Numbered from the stretch's first letter, positions 1 through 8,731 are shown. The stretch is DNA of 64,000 bases from Mongoliitalea daihaiensis (GCF_021596945.1 NZ_CP063779.1:3942001-4006000), one strand, 5' to 3'. The notes: generated by a model from the sequence alone, not told the origin. A program made the numbers and translations.

Positions 1-540
1 GCAAGTACTGCCAGCGGATAATCTTTAAATAAACAACCAAGGTGAAGTTTGACCCCCTTGGGGTCTTAAGCAAGGAAAAAACAACCCATTATCAACCACG
101 GGTTAAAAACCCGTGGCTATTGAGAAGTTTGACTCTTTCAGAGTCTTTTATATACCCTTCAAAATCTTTTTTCCGCGATTTTTGCGCTTTCTGTGAGAGA
201 CCTAGGAGTCAACGGCTTTCAGTCAACTGTTTGGTTTATGGTAACAAAAATCGATTAACTTAAGGAAAACTAAGTCTTGATTCTTGGTTCTTGATTCTTG
301 GTTCTTAAATCTCGCTTCCTACCTCACCGTAGGCAAGCTCTCCTCCTACCTCACCGTAGACAAGCTCGCTTCTAAAAAAATCTTCTCTTTATTCAAGCAT
401 TTTAATGCAACCACCCTGCTCGCAGGCCTTATGCCTACGAGCAAATTAGGGACAAGCTAAGGTGGCTGACTTTTTTTGATACGATAAATCCTGAGTTTGG
501 ATATGAATATTTATACTTATTTTTCTATGACTCCGCAGCG
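1..540. repeat. Left-edge mosaic repeat block
   Basis: This stretch has no credible gene. It opens in the middle of the repeat core seen more than 20 times further right (AGTACTGCCAGCGG followed by ATAATCTTTAAATAAAC). It then has a GACCCC/GGGGTC hairpin, the REP-like hairpin at 96-116, the CGCGATTTTTGCGC tail, a short TTGATTC/TTGGTTC heptad run (about 277-307) and two copies of a CTACCTCACCGTAG motif (about 319-361). A separate hairpin lies at 417-443 (arms TGCTCGCAGGC and GCCTACGAGCA, one mismatch). It resembles the left part of the 39200-39720 block, so it belongs to the same family. Confidence 0.8.
96..116 (-). repeat. REP-like hairpin, AC/GT stem allele
   Basis: Arms CCACGGGTT and AACCCGTGG with a 3-nt loop form a perfect 9-bp stem. 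Read on the minus strand the hairpin is preceded by TAG, giving the TAGCC head shared by the other hairpins of this family. Confidence 0.7.
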
Positions 541-641
541 TGGGGTGAAAATATGGAAGACTTGATAATCTGGCGGTTTACTCCCTTGCTACCTTGTAGG
601 CAATTACCAGAATCTGGGGATCGAAACCCACGGATGGAATG

Positions 642-1751
642 TCAATTCCGCCCATACTGCCTCAACAAATCATCCAATCTCGGGGTGCCGGTTCGGTACC
701 TCCTTCCGACAGGGGCCTCGGCATTGATGGAGTACTCCCAGCGAAATTCTTCTGTGGTACGGAGTTCCAACCGTCGGCTGCGCAGCAATTTTCCGGGCCA
801 CAAGGGGAAGGCTAGCTGGAAGCCTGCACTGTTGCCGAACTCGGTGGCGGTGGCGAAGAAACCTACGTCCCAACTGCCGTATTGCCGAATCAGATCCATG
901 CGAACTCCCCGATCACCGGCCAAAAACTGTCCGCCCATGGCTTTTATCGTCAACCCTTCCCATGGCAAGCGGTATTCCACATCGGCCAAGGCTACCCAAT
1001 CACTCACAGGCCCCGTAAAGAAACGCTCTTGACTGAACACATAGAAACCTGTGCGGTTCACCTGTAAGCCATAAGACCACCGTGACTGATAAGGGGCATA
1101 GCGGTACTGCACATCCCAACCATAACGGTCGAAGACAAACAAACCCGTTTGCAGCATCACAAAATGCCCGGGCTTGATCTGCCTGAGATAATTCACATGG
1201 GAAGGCCCTATATGGGGTCTTTCGGAAGTGCGATCCAGGCGATTGGTGATGGGAACGTAGAGGCCAGTATGGACGCTCAAACCGGGTAAAACGTACACCC
1301 GTGTATCCAAAAGCATCCCGAACTTTTCTTGGATAGGTTGCTCGAAATTTCCGAACCGAATATTCAGATCGGGCATCAAGCGGAAATTGAACCTATACTT
1401 TTGAGGGGACCAGGCTTGACGGAGGATGTGGCGCTCGGATTCTTCCAAAGAAGTCCAACGATTATCGGCATCAAATACCCCCATGTTTTCTCCCCATAAC
1501 AAAGGTGCCAAACGCAACAAGGAATCCGCAATTCCGTCTTCAGCAGCCAAGGTTCGGATCAAATCCATGGAAGCCAAAGGATCCCGGAAGTTTCTGTGCT
1601 CGTATTGGATCAGGTAGCTGCCAGATTGCTCCAAGATATGTACCTGCTCGAAACCTGCCCGCTTCATGGCTACATCTAACTGTGCCTCTACCGTCCAAGG
1701 AAGAAGGACTAAGCCCAGCAATAGCCCGATGATTTTCTGCAAACTACTCAT
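642..1751 (-). CDS. YjbH/GfcD-like outer-membrane protein, C-terminal half
   Basis: This is a 369-residue protein with an N-terminal signal peptide (hydrophobic residues 8-22, cleavage after VEA). It resembles the middle and C-terminal part of YjbH/GfcD, beta-barrel outer-membrane proteins of exopolysaccharide loci. Points of similarity are a short globular part (residues 30-110), the segment PGLSVHTGLYVP, the AGDRGV turn and the closing strands. YjbH proteins are usually about 700 residues; the upstream gene (1744-2601) supplies the N-terminal half and overlaps this one by 8 bp, so the two are probably co-translated. Each has its own signal sequence, so this is a two-gene form and not a simple frameshift. 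A role in export or secretion of the polysaccharide made by this locus is inferred from context. Confidence 0.72.
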   Translation of the reverse strand: MSSLQKIIGLLLGLVLLPWTVEAQLDVAMKRAGFEQVHILEQSGSYLIQYEHRNFRDPLASMDLIRTLAAEDGIADSLLRLAPLLWGENMGVFDADNRWTSLEESERHILRQAWSPQKYRFNFRLMPDLNIRFGNFEQPIQEKFGMLLDTRVYVLPGLSVHTGLYVPITNRLDRTSERPHIGPSHVNYLRQIKPGHFVMLQTGLFVFDRYGWDVQYRYAPYQSRWSYGLQVNRTGFYVFSQERFFTGPVSDWVALADVEYRLPWEGLTIKAMGGQFLAGDRGVRMDLIRQYGSWDVGFFATATEFGNSAGFQLAFPLWPGKLLRSRRLELRTTEEFRWEYSINAEAPVGRRYRTGTPRLDDLLRQYGRN

Positions 1752-2601
1752 GGGCTTTGGTTTTTAATCGTCTCAACTCCCGTGGCTTGACATCCAAAGG
1801 TACATTCAGGTGAATACCAGCCCCCAGATGACGCAGCCCGTAGGCATTGACCTGTAGGGAAATCCGTTCTTTCCAAAGATTGGCAAAGGCCCCGGCATGC
1901 ATGCCCCGACCATCATGTTCCAGCATGAAACCACCCAAGTTTTGGTAGCTCATCTGAAGGGCTCCAAATAGGCCTGTTAGGTACAGGTTATTGATTCGTT
2001 CTTTTCTGGCGAATCCGGGGAGTAAGGGTTCACGGTTTTTGTCAAGAGCTTCGGTTCCTACCCAAAATACCGGAACACCATAGCCTAGGCTTCCCGTAAT
2101 TTCCCAGGAATCGTGGATTTTTCTGTTTTTGGTCAATACAATGGCTTGATGGCTCAGGTAATCCGCAGGGGAATTCAATTGGGGAAGGGTGAAAAATACG
2201 GAAACATCCGGTCTCCAAGTATCTTCTTTTTCTTTCAACAATCTTAATGAAAAATCTAAATGCCTATCCCCTATCCCTATGCGTGGAACTTGGGGTAGAT
2301 AGGTCATATTCAGGTTGATCCGCAAAAAAGGTGTCACATCTACCGTGGCATGGTACATGAGTTCATCCGAAAATCGTCCCATAAAATGATTAATCGCATG
2401 GGCTTGAGGAATGCTAACGAGGCCTACACTCGCCATAGGCCGCTCGGACCACTGACCTTTGGGGGTAAAGATGTAGCCGGGTTTCCCGAGTACATTGTGT
2501 TGGGCTAGCAGGTCGGTGGACATTCCACTGATCAGGCATCCCACAAAAAAGAGGCTGAGTAAGAGATACTTACCCAGCCATTGTTTGATTTGAACGTTCA
2601 A
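1744..2601 (-). CDS. YjbH/GfcD-like outer-membrane protein, N-terminal half
   Basis: This 285-residue protein starts at TTG. That start is needed to include the signal peptide (YLLLSLFFVGCLISG, ending near LLAQ); the next ATG lies after the hydrophobic core. After cleavage the chain begins with GKPGYIFTP, like the GLTGLINTP start of YjbH barrels, and continues as predicted beta-strands (VDVTPFLRINLNMTYLP, ISLQVNAYGLRHLGAG). It lies 7 bp after the barrel gene at 2609-3316 and overlaps the C-terminal half gene. Together the two would give about 650 residues, near the normal YjbH length. Function in polysaccharide secretion is inferred. Confidence 0.68.
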   Translation of the reverse strand: MNVQIKQWLGKYLLLSLFFVGCLISGMSTDLLAQHNVLGKPGYIFTPKGQWSERPMASVGLVSIPQAHAINHFMGRFSDELMYHATVDVTPFLRINLNMTYLPQVPRIGIGDRHLDFSLRLLKEKEDTWRPDVSVFFTLPQLNSPADYLSHQAIVLTKNRKIHDSWEITGSLGYGVPVFWVGTEALDKNREPLLPGFARKERINNLYLTGLFGALQMSYQNLGGFMLEHDGRGMHAGAFANLWKERISLQVNAYGLRHLGAGIHLNVPLDVKPRELRRLKTKAHE

Positions 2602-2608
2602 TTACTTG

Positions 2609-3316
2609 TTAAATTTCATCTCCTTCATTGTCGGAATTGCTCTTTTTAAACAAGTTAGCAACTTTTACCCGCAAGCTCAACCCGATCTCAAAACCTGCCA
2701 GGGCATTGGTCGTAGTTTGGATAGGTGCTCCCGGTTCCGGTCTGAAATTCACGTTATAGTTTCCCGTATTGTAACGCATATCCAAGCCTACCCCGAATAT
2801 TTCAGAAAACATGTATTCGGCATCTGCTTTGAAGTAGGCACCGGTGGTTCTTCCTGAAAATACCGTAGGATTCACCGAACCTTGGGCACCTACGACGGTA
2901 CGGCTCACTTCGTTTTGGATGTAATAGGTATTGATCCCTAGACCCGCGCCGACGGTGAATTCATCGGATAAGCCCTTTTGATATACTGCTCCAAAAGAAA
3001 GGGGTACAATGCGCTGCTTAATTTCTTCGGTCAAGGTAAAACCTGGGAAGACACTTTCGCCTGTAAAGGTGGAATTGGCAATCGCTACCCTTCCTTCTAC
3101 CCCGAGACCTTGGAATAGATCCACGGTAGCAAACAAGGAAGGAATCAGCGAACTGCTGCGATTGGTACTGTTTAGCGGTTGGAACATGGAGGAAAATTCA
3201 TCTCCACTGCCTCTTCCCCAACTGCTGAGGCCTACACCTACTCTTGATACCTGTACTTGTGCCATGGCAAACTCCGTACTCATGGCAAACAACAAAATGA
3301 TTAGTATTTTTTTCAT
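2609..3316 (-). CDS. Outer-membrane beta-barrel protein, copy A
   Basis: The 235-residue protein has a signal peptide (MKKILIILLFAMSTEFAMAQ) followed by alternating amphipathic strands typical of small OmpA/OmpW-like barrels. It is a clear paralogue of the protein at 4759-5478: both start QVQ-SRVGFGLS/VGVGLS after the signal and share SLFATVD/LDL, GVEGRVAI, IQNEV-RTVVG and RPEPGA. It lies 12 bp after the lipoprotein gene at 3329-4402 and the pair forms one unit of a tandem duplication. The partner relation suggests that the lipoprotein and barrel work together at the outer membrane, but no function is known to me. Confidence 0.75.
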   Translation of the reverse strand: MKKILIILLFAMSTEFAMAQVQVSRVGVGLSSWGRGSGDEFSSMFQPLNSTNRSSSLIPSLFATVDLFQGLGVEGRVAIANSTFTGESVFPGFTLTEEIKQRIVPLSFGAVYQKGLSDEFTVGAGLGINTYYIQNEVSRTVVGAQGSVNPTVFSGRTTGAYFKADAEYMFSEIFGVGLDMRYNTGNYNVNFRPEPGAPIQTTTNALAGFEIGLSLRVKVANLFKKSNSDNEGDEI

Positions 3317-3328
3317 GATTTCTTAAAA

Positions 3329-4402
3329 TTAGCTACCTGAACCTTGATTATGACATGCATTCAACGCTGTATTCAAAATAGCATTGGCTTCCGCAATCGC
3401 TGTATTGAAGGCGGTGGTCAATGCAGCAATGGCAGTGTTGCGGGCATTGGTGGCGGCGGCGATATCTGCTGCACGTGCTGCCTCTATTGCTAGCAAGTCA
3501 GCTGCCAAACCTGTCGTCAAAGCTGTTTTCCAGCTCACCACATAAACAAAAGCAAACAGGCGGATACGATTAGCCAAGGCCGCATTAAGGGGCTGAATGG
3601 CCGAAGCCGAAGCCAATAACCCTGTCGCTACTATCTGTACATTTTGAATTCTTTGCTCATACAAGGTAATCACCTGTGTTGTGCGATTGGTAGCACGGGT
3701 AGCGGCTTCCTGTGTACGTCTATCAAAATTTGCCGTGATGGTAGCCAACTGTGCATCTCGGTTTTGTGTGATGCGGGTCACTGCCTGATCATAGGCTGCT
3801 CTTGCCGCATCTGCACAAGGACCTACCAAGGTATTGAGTCGGGCATTAAGACCTTCTTCCAATAGGTCAAAACCCCATTCCGCAGCAGGCGGTACAGGTT
3901 GTGGAAGTCTTAATTCCGGGAATAGGGCACTCATATCCGGATTTTCCAACAAAGCCTCCACCGCTGCAAGGGTTTCCTGAGACAAGGCATCTTCCACATT
4001 TAAAATATCTTCAATTCTATCCGCAGAAAGTGCACCCACTTCCGCAGCAAAAACTGCTTGCTCCGCAGGAGTCAAAGCTTCGATAGCTTCTTCAATATCA
4101 GACAAAACCACCTGATTTGCGGGTGTGATATCTGCCGGAGTGGTAGCACCCGTAATGTCGGTAATGACTACTTGGGTAATTTCCGGTTCGATAATTTCTG
4201 CCAAAGGCGGAATTACCGGGGCTGGATCCGGATCGTTGACAGTAGGAATGTTCCCCACATTTTCAAAGTCATTGTTGACAAAGTTGAAGGGATCCAAGAA
4301 TTCCAAGTCTCTGTCAGAGCATTGGAAAAAAGCCATTCCGATAAACAGAAATAGCGGGAGGACCCAATACTTTTTGTTGGACCGTGTTGTGAGCTGTTTC
4401 AT
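3329..4402 (-). CDS. Ala-rich predicted lipoprotein, copy A
   Basis: This 357-residue protein has a lipoprotein signal ending in AFFQC. A short acidic, proline-rich linker follows (DPDPAPVIPPLAEI), then a long Ala-rich and mainly helical body, with VGPCADAARAAYDQA near residue 195 and ACHNQGSGS at the C terminus. It is closely similar along its whole length to the protein at 5485-6558, including the two Cys positions, which may form a disulfide. I do not recognise a named family. The downstream barrel gene is 12 bp away. The pair sits at the 3' end of the polysaccharide locus, directly before the YjbH-like genes, so a role in cell-surface polysaccharide is possible. Confidence 0.7.
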   Translation of the reverse strand: MKQLTTRSNKKYWVLPLFLFIGMAFFQCSDRDLEFLDPFNFVNNDFENVGNIPTVNDPDPAPVIPPLAEIIEPEITQVVITDITGATTPADITPANQVVLSDIEEAIEALTPAEQAVFAAEVGALSADRIEDILNVEDALSQETLAAVEALLENPDMSALFPELRLPQPVPPAAEWGFDLLEEGLNARLNTLVGPCADAARAAYDQAVTRITQNRDAQLATITANFDRRTQEAATRATNRTTQVITLYEQRIQNVQIVATGLLASASAIQPLNAALANRIRLFAFVYVVSWKTALTTGLAADLLAIEAARAADIAAATNARNTAIAALTTAFNTAIAEANAILNTALNACHNQGSGS

Positions 4403-4679
4403 AAAAGATTCATTTAAGTGTATGGATTGAGTTTAAAATAATTACGCTTCCAACTCATCAGCCTGCTCCCGCCTACGCAAGGATGGGCCTTTGAATACGA
4501 AAATATGTTGGGTTTATCTGGTAATTCCCTTGATTAAATAAAAGACCTTGCAATTCCCTCAACATGTACCCTTGTACACCTCCAACCAAGCCTCGCTAAA
4601 AACTTTTGAATCTCCCGTAGTCTACGGTCAAAAATATAAAAGCATCTAACATCATGAGCATCAAGGCTATTCTAAAAGT
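4403..4679. other. Intergenic spacer between the two lipoprotein/barrel modules
   Basis: No open reading frame of interest is present. The stretch separates the two copies of the duplicated module. I could not find a convincing TAnnTTTG promoter for the downstream copy, unlike the upstream copy. A terminator at 4680-4739 closes the upstream copy. Confidence 0.5.
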
Positions 4680-4739
4680 AAAAAAAAAAAGAGACAAATA
4701 CTCAGTTTGGTAGAAAAAATCTATCACAAACTGAGTATT
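4680..4739 (-). terminator. Rho-independent terminator after the upstream module
   Basis: A perfect 13-bp inverted repeat (4697-4709 and 4727-4739, arm AATACTCAGTTTG) with a 17-nt loop starts 20 bp after the stop of the barrel gene at 4759. On the minus strand it is followed by GTCTC and a run of at least ten T. It should stop transcription between the two modules, so the downstream copy probably has its own promoter or depends on read-through. Confidence 0.85.
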
Positions 4740-4758
4740 AATTTTTTAGCTCATCCGA

Positions 4759-5478
4759 TCAATAGTAGAAATAATCTCCGCTCTGTCCGGATGGCTGATT
4801 CTTGAAGAGCGTAGAAATACGGTAACGCAAGCTGATACCGATTTCAATTCCTGCCAAACTCACTTGATTGGTTTGCGCAGCAGCACCCGGTTCCGGTCTA
4901 GAAACCAAGTTGTAGTTCCCCGTATTGTAACGCAGATCTAACCCAACTCCAATGGCTTCGGACAACATGTATTCCCCCGCCAACTTAACATAGGCACCCA
5001 AGCTGCGCCCGTTAAAGGTGGCAGGTCCTGAGGAACCTGGGATTCCTACAACGGTACGGGTCACTTCGTTTTGGATATAATAGGTATTCACACCTGCACC
5101 CAATCCTAAGCTGATGCCTTCGGCCAAACCTCTATGATACACGGCACCAAAAGATAAAGGAATGATGCGCTGACTGATTTCATCGGTAATGGTAAAGGTA
5201 GGGAATTCGCTTTCCCCCGTATAGGTGGCATTAGAAATCGCTACTCGTCCTTCTACTCCGATTCCTTTGTACAGATCCAAGGTGGCAAATAAGGAAGGAA
5301 TGACAGAACGGCTACTGCTATTACTGTTTTGCGGCTGAAACATGGAAGCAAACTCTCCATCTGCGGCCCGATTCCAAGCACTTAAGCCAAATCCAACTCT
5401 GGATAACTGAACTTGCGCCATTCCCAACTGGGCGATCAACGCAAATGCACATACTAGTATAATTTTTTTCATAGTCAT
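4759..5478 (-). CDS. Outer-membrane beta-barrel protein, copy B
   Basis: This is the 239-residue paralogue of 2609-3316, with signal peptide (MKKIILVCAFALIAQLGMAQ) and the same strand pattern. Two in-frame ATG codons exist, at 5478 and 5472; the second starts with MKK like the paralogue and may be the real one. It lies 6 bp after the lipoprotein gene 5485-6558 and is followed by a strong terminator. The C terminus (GQSGDYFYY) differs from copy A (NSDNEGDEI), so the copies have begun to diverge. Confidence 0.75.
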   Translation of the reverse strand: MTMKKIILVCAFALIAQLGMAQVQLSRVGFGLSAWNRAADGEFASMFQPQNSNSSSRSVIPSLFATLDLYKGIGVEGRVAISNATYTGESEFPTFTITDEISQRIIPLSFGAVYHRGLAEGISLGLGAGVNTYYIQNEVTRTVVGIPGSSGPATFNGRSLGAYVKLAGEYMLSEAIGVGLDLRYNTGNYNLVSRPEPGAAAQTNQVSLAGIEIGISLRYRISTLFKNQPSGQSGDYFYY

Positions 5479-5484
5479 GTCAAA

Positions 5485-6558
5485 TTAGCTACCGGTTCCT
5501 TGATTGTGACAGGCATTCAACGCAGTGTTCAAAATGGCATTAGCATCTGTGAGGGCTGCGTTGAAAGCAGCGGTCAAGGTGGCGGTGGCGGTATTGCGGG
5601 CATTGGTCGACGCTGCAATATCTGCCAATCGAGCGGCTTCGATGGCAACTAAGTCAGCTGCCAAGCCTGCAAATAAGGCTGTTCTCCAGCTAACTACGTA
5701 CACAAAAGTAAACTGACGGATTCGGGTAGCCAAGGCTGCATCGATTGGTTGAATAGCATTGGCGGAAACCAATAAACTGGTAGCAATGGTCTGCACGGTA
5801 CCCAAGCGCTGCTGATATAAGGTATTCACCTGCGCAATACGATTGGTCGCACGGGTGGCGGCTTCTTGGGTGCGTCTGTCAAAGTTAGCATTGATAGTCG
5901 CTAATTGGGAATCCCTGTTTTGGCTGATGCGTGTGATTGCCTGATCATACGCAGCTCTTGCAGCATCCGCACATGGGCCTACCAAGGTATTGATACGAGC
6001 GTTGAGGCCTTCTTCGATTAATTCGAAGCCCAACTCAGCGGAAGGTGGTAAGGGTTGTGGCAAGCGCAATTCAGGAAACAGCGCACGCATTTCTGGATTT
6101 TCCAAGAGGGCTTCTACTGCTGCCAAAGCTTCCGCAGAAAGTGCCGCTTCATTGGTCAGGATTTCGGAAATACGGATGGCAGATAAGCCTGCAACTTCCG
6201 TAGCAAATACTGCCTGCTGTGCGGGAGTCAGGTCCGCAATGGCTTCACTAACATCTGCTAATATTGCTTGATTGGCCGGGGTGATATCAGCCGGTGTGGT
6301 AGCGCCTGTAATATCCGAAACTACCACTTGGGTGATTTCCGGCTGTACAATTTGTGCCAAAGGAGGAATGACCGGCCCTGGATCTGGATCGTTGAGTGCA
6401 GGAAGATCTCCGATGCTTTCAAAGTCATTATTGACAAAGTTGAAGGGATCTAGGAACTCCACGTCTTTCACAGCGCACTGGTAAAACGCCAGTCCTACAA
6501 ACAAGAACAGTGGAAAAATCCAATGCTTATGGGAAGACGAGGTGTATAGCTTTTTCAT
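5485..6558 (-). CDS. Ala-rich predicted lipoprotein, copy B
   Basis: This 357-residue protein has the same length as copy A. The lipobox region is AFYQC and the body is conserved (ITGATTPADITPANQ, LFPELRLPQP, VGPCADAARAAYDQA, ACHNQGTGS). Substitutions are spread over the whole length, so the duplication is not recent. It is the first gene of a two-gene unit with the barrel gene 4759-5478, preceded by a good Bacteroidota-type promoter at 6581-6611. Function unknown. Confidence 0.72.
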   Translation of the reverse strand: MKKLYTSSSHKHWIFPLFLFVGLAFYQCAVKDVEFLDPFNFVNNDFESIGDLPALNDPDPGPVIPPLAQIVQPEITQVVVSDITGATTPADITPANQAILADVSEAIADLTPAQQAVFATEVAGLSAIRISEILTNEAALSAEALAAVEALLENPEMRALFPELRLPQPLPPSAELGFELIEEGLNARINTLVGPCADAARAAYDQAITRISQNRDSQLATINANFDRRTQEAATRATNRIAQVNTLYQQRLGTVQTIATSLLVSANAIQPIDAALATRIRQFTFVYVVSWRTALFAGLAADLVAIEAARLADIAASTNARNTATATLTAAFNAALTDANAILNTALNACHNQGTGS

Positions 6559-6580
6559 AAAGGCTTGATTAAGTATAACA

Positions 6581-6611
6581 CAAAAGTACTAAAGAATCCA
6601 TGGAGTGACAA
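6581..6611 (-). promoter_or_regulatory. Bacteroidota-type promoter for the lipoprotein/barrel unit
   Basis: On the minus strand TTG (6609-6611), a 20-bp spacer and TACTTTTG (6581-6588) match the -33 and -7 consensus TTG...TAnnTTTG. The -7 box ends 22 bp before the ATG at 6558, giving a short leader. Confidence 0.6.
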
Positions 6612-6697
6612 CGAATGGAATATGTATTTGTTTGATTGCTTATTTATTGACTGCAAAAAATTTAGAAAGATGGTTAAGTTTCTCAGGTGAAAGATGT

Positions 6698-6883
6698 TCA
6701 ATTCTTTTTATCAATTTCTCTTTTCAAAAAGGATTCCCAATAATCATCCTCCTCATTTGACCAATCTTCTGCCAAAGATGTACTGCTTAAATGCATGGCA
6801 TGCTTGGTTAAAAGAACGTCCACTGAATCAGTTTTGAATTGCTTTTTTTCTTTGGATAATTTTATGTTGCTGACTTTTTTCAT
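6698..6883 (-). CDS. Small acidic protein, antitoxin-like C terminus
   Basis: This is a 61-residue ORF with an ATG start. The N-terminal half is basic (KLSKEKKQFK) and the C-terminal half has the acidic/aromatic motif SLAEDWSNEEDDYW, like the toxin-neutralising tail of many small Bacteroidota antitoxins (LAEDW...EED..W). No toxin ORF follows: the next gene downstream is the lipoprotein at 5485-6558. It may be an orphan antitoxin or the remnant of a toxin-antitoxin pair. Coding status is likely but not certain because of the short length. Confidence 0.45.
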   Translation of the reverse strand: MKKVSNIKLSKEKKQFKTDSVDVLLTKHAMHLSSTSLAEDWSNEEDDYWESFLKREIDKKN

Positions 6884-6930
6884 TCGACGATTAAGTCAAA
6901 CTAATTCACCAATCATTTAATAAAATTTTT

Positions 6931-8025
6931 CTACGAAGAAACAACATGCCAATCTTTACTCAGTGGTTTCAGCAAATCTGCTTCTTTCATAATAATCGGT
7001 AATTCATCCACGTCCCGAAGAAAAATCAATCCTTCTTCAAACGTATAGTGCTTGAATGATTGATCAAAGGTTGGGTCTTGGGCCAACAAACGAACGGTAT
7101 CCTCTGCAAAATTCGCTCCCGCAGATGCAAAACATTGAGTAAAGGCTACATGGCGGACATTGATTTCTGTAATTAACGGATTTCCTTCCGCATCTTCCTT
7201 AAAATCAGCGGTAAAAAACCCATGTAGTGTTGAATCCGTATGCTTGGCTATTGTTTCCATAGCTCTTTTAGAAAGTTCTACCAATTTGGGTTCATTCAAC
7301 AATCTTCCAAATGAGGTATTCCCTGTAATTCCAGATGGAGCTACTTTTGACATGATATATTCTACTCGCTCCCCCGTAGCAGCTCTTACCAATGCTCCGT
7401 TCCAGTACAGAAGTTTACAAGCTAGGTTTCTTCCCGGCAGGTATTCACTAGCCAAAAATGTACTCACCATGGGATTAATGTGTATCCAGTTTTTTAACTC
7501 TTCCAAAGAATTAATCTGTAAAGAACCCAATCCACTAGATCCTGAGGAACTTCTCACCCAGTAAGGATATCCTAAAGTTTCAGCTATTTTTTCCAAATTA
7601 GGATCAAAGCGCTCAAATTCTACAGATTGAGGCACTAGTTTTTCATTTGCTAAAATAGAAGTCATGTGGGCTTTATCAATCAAAAGTTCCGCTACGGAGA
7701 AATCAGGAATCAAAGCAGGGCAAGGTAAGCTATCTGTTTCTTTTCGTTTGCTCCATTCAATCACTTCCAATTCAGGTAAGATTATGGCCATATCGATAGA
7801 TTTCTCTACAATTATCCCTTCAATTGCCTTCCAATAACTTTCTGGTTCAGAGGCAGGTGGAATTAAATAGCTTTCCTGAAACAAGTCTGATTGGTATAGA
7901 CCAATGCTCAGTGGATTGATATCGGTACCAAAAAACTCCCAATCTGTATAAGTACTATACTTCAAAAGGGACTGTGCAAAGCTTCTTGGGGTTGGTCCTC
8001 CTACCCCGGTAAATAAAATTTTCAT
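6931..8025 (-). CDS. ATP-grasp enzyme (CarB-like)
   Basis: This 364-residue protein has an N-terminal Rossmann-like pre-ATP-grasp domain (MKILFTGVGGPTPRS, about residues 1-110) and an ATP-grasp domain with a glycine/serine-rich phosphate loop (RSSSGSSGLGS, about 155-170) and the metal-binding ITEINVRH segment near residue 290. Such proteins are common in polysaccharide loci and ligate a carboxylate to an amine, for example an amino acid to a sugar; the substrate here cannot be read from the sequence. It is the first of three ATP-grasp proteins of the locus and lies about 50 bp from the sugar-transferase gene. Confidence 0.72.
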   Translation of the reverse strand: MKILFTGVGGPTPRSFAQSLLKYSTYTDWEFFGTDINPLSIGLYQSDLFQESYLIPPASEPESYWKAIEGIIVEKSIDMAIILPELEVIEWSKRKETDSLPCPALIPDFSVAELLIDKAHMTSILANEKLVPQSVEFERFDPNLEKIAETLGYPYWVRSSSGSSGLGSLQINSLEELKNWIHINPMVSTFLASEYLPGRNLACKLLYWNGALVRAATGERVEYIMSKVAPSGITGNTSFGRLLNEPKLVELSKRAMETIAKHTDSTLHGFFTADFKEDAEGNPLITEINVRHVAFTQCFASAGANFAEDTVRLLAQDPTFDQSFKHYTFEEGLIFLRDVDELPIIMKEADLLKPLSKDWHVVSS

Positions 8026-8075
8026 AATACCTGAATTACGACTGGTTTGTGAATGAGAACTTTGTGAAGAAAAAA

Positions 8076-8684
8076 TTAATTATACCCGTTAAACGGTTCC
8101 ATGGGACGATCTTCTGATTGATTGACACCCTCTTTTTTGAAAACCTTGTAAAAGGTCAGTAGCAAAATCTTAATATCCATCAGAAAGCTGATGTTATTGA
8201 TGTATTCTATATCCAATTCAAACTTGCGTGTCCAAGAAATGGAGTTACGACCATTTACTTGTGCCCAACCCGTGACTCCTGGACGAACAGAATGTCTACG
8301 AAGCTGCTCTGGAGAATACAAGGGAATGTACTTAAATAACAATGGACGTGGCCCAACCAGACTCATATCACCTTTCAAAATATTAATCAATTGGGGTAGT
8401 TCATCTAAAGATAACTTGCGAATAAAATCTCCTGCTTTAGTTATGCGCTGCACATCAGGTAGAAGTTTCCCTTGCGAGTCCTTTCTATCCGACATCGTTT
8501 TAAACTTGATGATGTGAAAAGGCTTTTGCATCAAACCTGGTCTTTCCTGATAGAAAAATATTGAGCCTCTGTTTTGTATAAAAAGTATCAATAGAACTAC
8601 CAAAAAAATAGGACTGAAGAGCACGAGGGCCACTAAAGCACCTAAAATGTCAATAATTCTTTTTAAGAAATTTTTATAGAACAT
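8076..8684 (-). CDS. Initiating sugar-phosphate transferase (PglC/WcaJ family)
   Basis: This 202-residue protein of the bacterial sugar transferase family (PF02397) moves a sugar-1-phosphate from a nucleotide sugar to undecaprenyl phosphate at the inner membrane, starting the repeat unit. It has an N-terminal membrane hairpin (residues 10-36) and the family motifs FKTMSDRKD, LDELPQLINILKGDMSLVGPRP and RPGVTGWAQVNGRN. The length matches the short PglC-like forms without the extra transmembrane region of WcaJ/WbaP. The likely first sugar is an N-acetylated 6-deoxy sugar, given the neighbouring pathways, but this is inference. Confidence 0.88.
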   Translation of the reverse strand: MFYKNFLKRIIDILGALVALVLFSPIFLVVLLILFIQNRGSIFFYQERPGLMQKPFHIIKFKTMSDRKDSQGKLLPDVQRITKAGDFIRKLSLDELPQLINILKGDMSLVGPRPLLFKYIPLYSPEQLRRHSVRPGVTGWAQVNGRNSISWTRKFELDIEYINNISFLMDIKILLLTFYKVFKKEGVNQSEDRPMEPFNGYN

Positions 8685-8731
8685 GAGAGATAACTTTTGG
8701 AAGGTTGATATTTAGATCCTCCTAAAATATT

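Noticed and set aside
42-263. ORF of 73 codons at the left edge, and its relative at 39229-39495
   Set aside because: Both are translations of the same repeat (hairpin and CGCGATTTTTGCGC tail) and carry no recognisable protein features.
600-640. tRNA-like GGGTTTCGATCCC on the minus strand after the YjbH-like gene
   Set aside because: No 5-bp T stem, no acceptor stem, no anticodon arm at the right distance; chance similarity.
553-1032. 159-codon ORF on the plus strand
   Set aside because: Antisense to the YjbH-like gene, which has a signal peptide and a family match.
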